From NCBI GenBank assembly GCA_945492935.1, contig CALYVE010000053.1:1-9026 (forward strand): a DNA stretch of 9,026 bases, given 5' to 3'. Made by a program: the position numbers and the translations under genes. Source of the stretch: an uncultured Lachnospiraceae bacterium. GTDB taxonomy: Bacteria > Bacillota > Clostridia > Lachnospirales > Lachnospiraceae. Every line of letters begins with the position of its first letter. The first letter of the stretch is position 1. Under the pieces are notes generated by a model. That model saw only the letters and a list, made by a program, of their open reading frames with translations, was not told where the DNA came from and searched no databases. Of the stretch, positions 7,315 to 9,026 are shown in pieces.

Positions 7315-7763
7315 AATGGTTGGTGAAGAGAATAGAGAATTGTGGGAATCAATTGGATGGAAAAATTGGGGAGAAAAACCGTTGCTTTTTTATAAAAGGG
7401 ATTATTGGTCAAGAGATAAGCAAAGAAATATTTTTTTAGTCGGTATAGGTGGATATATTGATATGCCGGAATATTATGATATGTGTTATAAGGGACGCAT
7501 GATTAGAATGGAAGTAGCAGGAAAGACAGAGGGTGATAGAAATGTAGGCGTGACATTTTTATGGGATATTTATAATATATATATCCCGAGATCAATTTGG
7601 GAAGACAAAGACGATATCTTATTAGCTATAGCAGATGCTTTTTCAGTATATAGAAATCTTACGCCAGAAAATGCGGTAAAAGAAATAAGGGTTAAAATAA
7701 CATGTGAACCTAAGTGTGTGGAGACGGACTATAATGGAAGATAAATTAGAAAATAATTTAGAA
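7279..7763 (+). repeat. Tandem duplication, copy 2 (A2 plus the start of a third B), direct repeat of 6597-7081
   Basis: This is the second copy of the A-centred unit, offset by 682 bases and collinear with the first. Similarity stops sharply after 7763: copy 1 continues into the rest of B, whereas copy 2 enters unrelated sequence. The right-hand duplication or recombination junction therefore lies at about 7763. Confidence 0.92.
7298..7744 (+). CDS. Unrecognised 148-residue protein A2, second of a tandem pair (immunity-like hypothesis)
   Basis: This is the paralogue of A1 with exactly the same length and the same start environment: AGGAGG at 7284-7289, eight bases before ATG. The differences are concentrated in residues 25-135, where 63 of 111 positions agree. 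Many changes reverse charge or size, such as VA to GE at 25-26, W to K at 65 and K to D at 90. Core hydrophobic and aromatic positions are kept: YW at 36-37, FLW at 87-89, IYIP at 94-97 and IW at 100-101. This pattern suggests a shared fold with a different binding surface. There is no signal peptide or membrane segment. The start codon lies inside the extended B frame, and a third B start overlaps its end. The function is unknown, and a specific immunity role is inference only. Confidence 0.85.
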   Translation: MSFVYEMVGEENRELWESIGWKNWGEKPLLFYKRDYWSRDKQRNIFLVGIGGYIDMPEYYDMCYKGRMIRMEVAGKTEGDRNVGVTFLWDIYNIYIPRSIWEDKDDILLAIADAFSVYRNLTPENAVKEIRVKITCEPKCVETDYNGR

Positions 7764-7805
7764 TCAATGACGCATATTGTTATACAGATGACCGTTGTCG
7801 GGTAG
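7734..7805 (+). pseudogene. 5' remnant of small gene B (third copy)
   Basis: The ATG at 7734 overlaps the end of A2, exactly as the second B copy overlaps A1. It encodes MEDKLENNLE, matching the B start MDDKLENNLE. The sequence then diverges and ends after 23 codons at a TAG (7803-7805). Only the first ten codons are homologous, so this is best read as the stub left where the array was cut or recombined. Confidence 0.7.
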
Positions 7806-7945
7806 AAAGTGTAGAGTTTAATAATGGTAGTTATGGGTTCAATAGAATATGTTTCAAAATGCACGATATGCTTTATGTATATCGTGCATTTTGGCTTTGC
7901 ACATCCACTTTACAAAAAGCTCATTATGTGAAAAGTGTGGAATGA
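7757..7945 (+). other. Open frame without a start codon beyond the array; possible 3' remnant of a lost gene
   Basis: After the array junction at about 7763 a 62-codon frame stays open without an obvious start. Its first half reads like a real protein (NDAYCYTDDRCRVESVEFNN, then GSYGFNRIC). The second half runs through the terminator hairpin, so the real coding part may end near 7855. I recognise no family. It could be the tail of a gene cut by the duplication, or chance. The rest of the 7745-8040 gap contains the hairpin at 7856-7892, a promoter and the ribosome binding site of the fumarase gene. Confidence 0.3.
7856..7892 (+). terminator. Strong hairpin terminator between the array and the fumarase genes
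   Basis: The arms 7856-7871 and 7877-7892 pair over 16 positions with one G-U pair, around a five-base TTTAT loop. The core is ATGCACGATAT against its complement. The left arm begins AAAA and the right arm ends TTTT, so it can work as a terminator in either direction. It insulates the fumarase genes from the array. Confidence 0.85.
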
Positions 7946-7963
7946 GAAATACAGAATAATAAC

Positions 7964-7991
7964 TTGCGTTTTTGAGCCAATTGTTTATAAT
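7964..7991 (+). promoter_or_regulatory. Likely sigma-70-type promoter for the fumarase genes
   Basis: A perfect TATAAT (7986-7991) is preceded after 16 bases by TTGCGT (7964-7969), which matches the first three bases of TTGACA. It lies between the terminator and the fumarase start and predicts a leader of roughly 40 bases ending in GGAGG (8031-8035). The -35 is weak. No operator palindrome was identified around it. Confidence 0.6.
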
Positions 7992-8040
7992 CGTATATAT
8001 GTTTATTGTTAAGTGAAAAGCATGAATAACGGAGGAAACT

Positions 8041-8883
8041 ATGCGTACATTACATACAGATTTAATTATCGATACAGTAAAAGAAATGTGTATATCAGCG
8101 AATTTGTATCTTGCGCCGGATATGGATGCCAAAATGAGAGAGGCAGCGTCCGAGGAGGATGGTGAACTCGGAAAGCAGATATTAAATCAGCTGATTGAAA
8201 ACCTTGAGATTGCCAAGGAGGATAAAATTCCGATTTGCCAGGATACGGGAATGGCAGTGTTTTTTGTAAATGTCGGACAAGACCTGCATATTGAGGGAAT
8301 GAATCTTACGGATGCAATTAACGAGGGTGTTCGTCAAGGCTATACAGAGGGATATTTAAGAAAATCCGTAGTTGCAGATCCATTACTTCGTGTGAATACA
8401 AAAGACAATACACCGGCAATCATTCACTATGATATTGTACCCGGAGATCAGTTAGAAATAACAATTGCTCCAAAGGGTTTTGGCAGTGAGAATATGAGCC
8501 GCGTATTTATGTTAAAGCCGGCAGACGGTGAGGAAGGCGTAAAGGCAGCAGTTGTTCAGGCAGTAAAGGATGCCGGTCCGAACGCATGTCCTCCGGTCGT
8601 AGTTGGTGTCGGTCTTGGCGGCGATTTTGAGCTTGCGGCTAAGATGGCAAAGAAGGCACTTACGAGGGAGACGGGATCTCATAACAAGGCGGAGCATATC
8701 GCAAGAATCGAGGATGAAATCCTTTCTATGGTCAATGAAACCGGTATCGGACCGGGTGGTTTGGGCGGCAGGACAACAGCACTCGCCGTTCACATCGAAA
8801 GCTATGCAACGCACATTGCCGGTATGCCGCTTGCTGTGAATATGTGTTGTCATGTAAATCGTCATAAGACGGTTGTATTGTAG
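8041..8883 (+). CDS. Class I fumarate hydratase, alpha (iron-sulfur) subunit
   Basis: This is the N-terminal-type subunit of a two-subunit, oxygen-sensitive [4Fe-4S] hydro-lyase that interconverts fumarate and (S)-malate in the cytoplasm. The three expected cluster cysteines are visible in family motifs: C66 in PICQDTGM (64-71), C183 in NACPPVVVGVGLGG (181-194) and C269 or C270 in NMCCHVNRH (267-275). GIGPGGLGGRTTALAV (235-250) is also characteristic. At 280 residues the length is normal for the split form, whereas E. coli FumA is a fusion of both subunits. GGAGG at 8031-8035, five bases before the ATG, fixes the start. The beta subunit follows after ten bases. L(+)-tartrate dehydratase alpha is a close relative that cannot be excluded by motif alone, but fumarase is more likely in an anaerobic Firmicute. 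Confidence 0.92.
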   Translation: MRTLHTDLIIDTVKEMCISANLYLAPDMDAKMREAASEEDGELGKQILNQLIENLEIAKEDKIPICQDTGMAVFFVNVGQDLHIEGMNLTDAINEGVRQGYTEGYLRKSVVADPLLRVNTKDNTPAIIHYDIVPGDQLEITIAPKGFGSENMSRVFMLKPADGEEGVKAAVVQAVKDAGPNACPPVVVGVGLGGDFELAAKMAKKALTRETGSHNKAEHIARIEDEILSMVNETGIGPGGLGGRTTALAVHIESYATHIAGMPLAVNMCCHVNRHKTVVL

Positions 8884-8893
8884 GAGGTCGAAG

Positions 8894-9026
8894 ATGGAAA
8901 AGCATATAAATGTACCATTTCAAAAGGACGAATTAGCAAATCTTCATGCGGGGGATTATGTTTATTTGACAGGAATTTTATATAGTGCCAGAGATGCTGC
9001 ACATAAGCGTATGTATGATGCGATTT
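8894..9026 (+). CDS. Class I fumarate hydratase, beta subunit (5' part, runs off the window)
   Basis: The first 44 codons are present, beginning MEKHINVPF after GGAGG at 8883-8887. The segment LHAGDYVYLTGILYSARDAA, followed by HKRMYDAI, is the standard N-terminal motif of the beta (C-terminal-type) subunit of class I fumarases and tartrate dehydratases, which supplies substrate-binding residues to the heteromeric enzyme. The start is ten bases after the alpha-subunit stop, so the two are co-translated from one mRNA. The remainder lies outside the window. Confidence 0.92.
   Translation, partial: MEKHINVPFQKDELANLHAGDYVYLTGILYSARDAAHKRMYDAI

Noticed and set aside
6490..7855. Insertion sequence or CRISPR array as explanation of the repeats
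   Set aside because: There is no transposase, no terminal inverted repeats and no short regularly spaced repeats. The repeats are whole diverged genes with a period of about 682 bases.
7854..8132. Minus-strand open frame over the fumarase promoter and start
   Set aside because: It crosses the terminator hairpin, the promoter and the start of a certain gene, and has no recognisable protein features.
1..9026. Replication origin or DnaA-box cluster
   Set aside because: The gene order suggests the origin is near, but I saw no group of TTATCCACA-like boxes or long AT-rich unwinding region in this window.

Overview
The window is low-GC bacterial DNA and looks like part of a Firmicutes chromosome near the replication origin, most likely from a Clostridia/Lachnospiraceae-type anaerobe. 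This rests on the gene order dnaN-yaaA-recF-gyrB-gyrA, the strong AGGAGG-type ribosome binding sites, the short Gram-positive form of GyrB (638 aa) and a two-subunit class I (iron-sulfur) fumarase. The family-level placement is inference. Every supported gene is on the + strand.

Positions 1-6409 are housekeeping. They hold the 3' end of dnaN (sliding clamp), yaaA (small S4 RNA-binding protein), recF (recombination ATPase), gyrB and gyrA (both DNA gyrase subunits) and a 68-residue single-pass membrane protein. Gaps are short, from 1 to about 65 bases, so this is probably one or two transcription units. A long hairpin with a T-run at 6436-6489 ends the block. Together the genes supply replication processivity, repair of stalled forks and negative supercoiling.

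Positions 6490-7855 are the unusual part: a small, AT-rich tandem array. Two 148-residue proteins of unrecognised family (A1 at 6616-7062, A2 at 7298-7744) are 68% identical by ungapped hand alignment. They alternate with copies of a second small gene, B, in the order B(3' remnant)-A1-B(frameshifted)-A2-B(5' remnant). The ends of A1 and A2 are identical over 24 N-terminal and 13 C-terminal residues, while the core is only about 57% identical. Tandem copies with conserved flanks and divergent cores are typical of immunity-gene arrays of polymorphic toxin systems, but no toxin is present here and the assignment is a hypothesis.

Positions 7856-7892 hold a second strong hairpin terminator, so the array lies between two terminators. 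A sigma-70-type promoter (7964-7991) then leads into the two genes of an oxygen-sensitive class I fumarate hydratase: the complete alpha subunit (8041-8883) and the first 44 codons of the beta subunit. No tRNA, rRNA, CRISPR array or transposase gene was seen.
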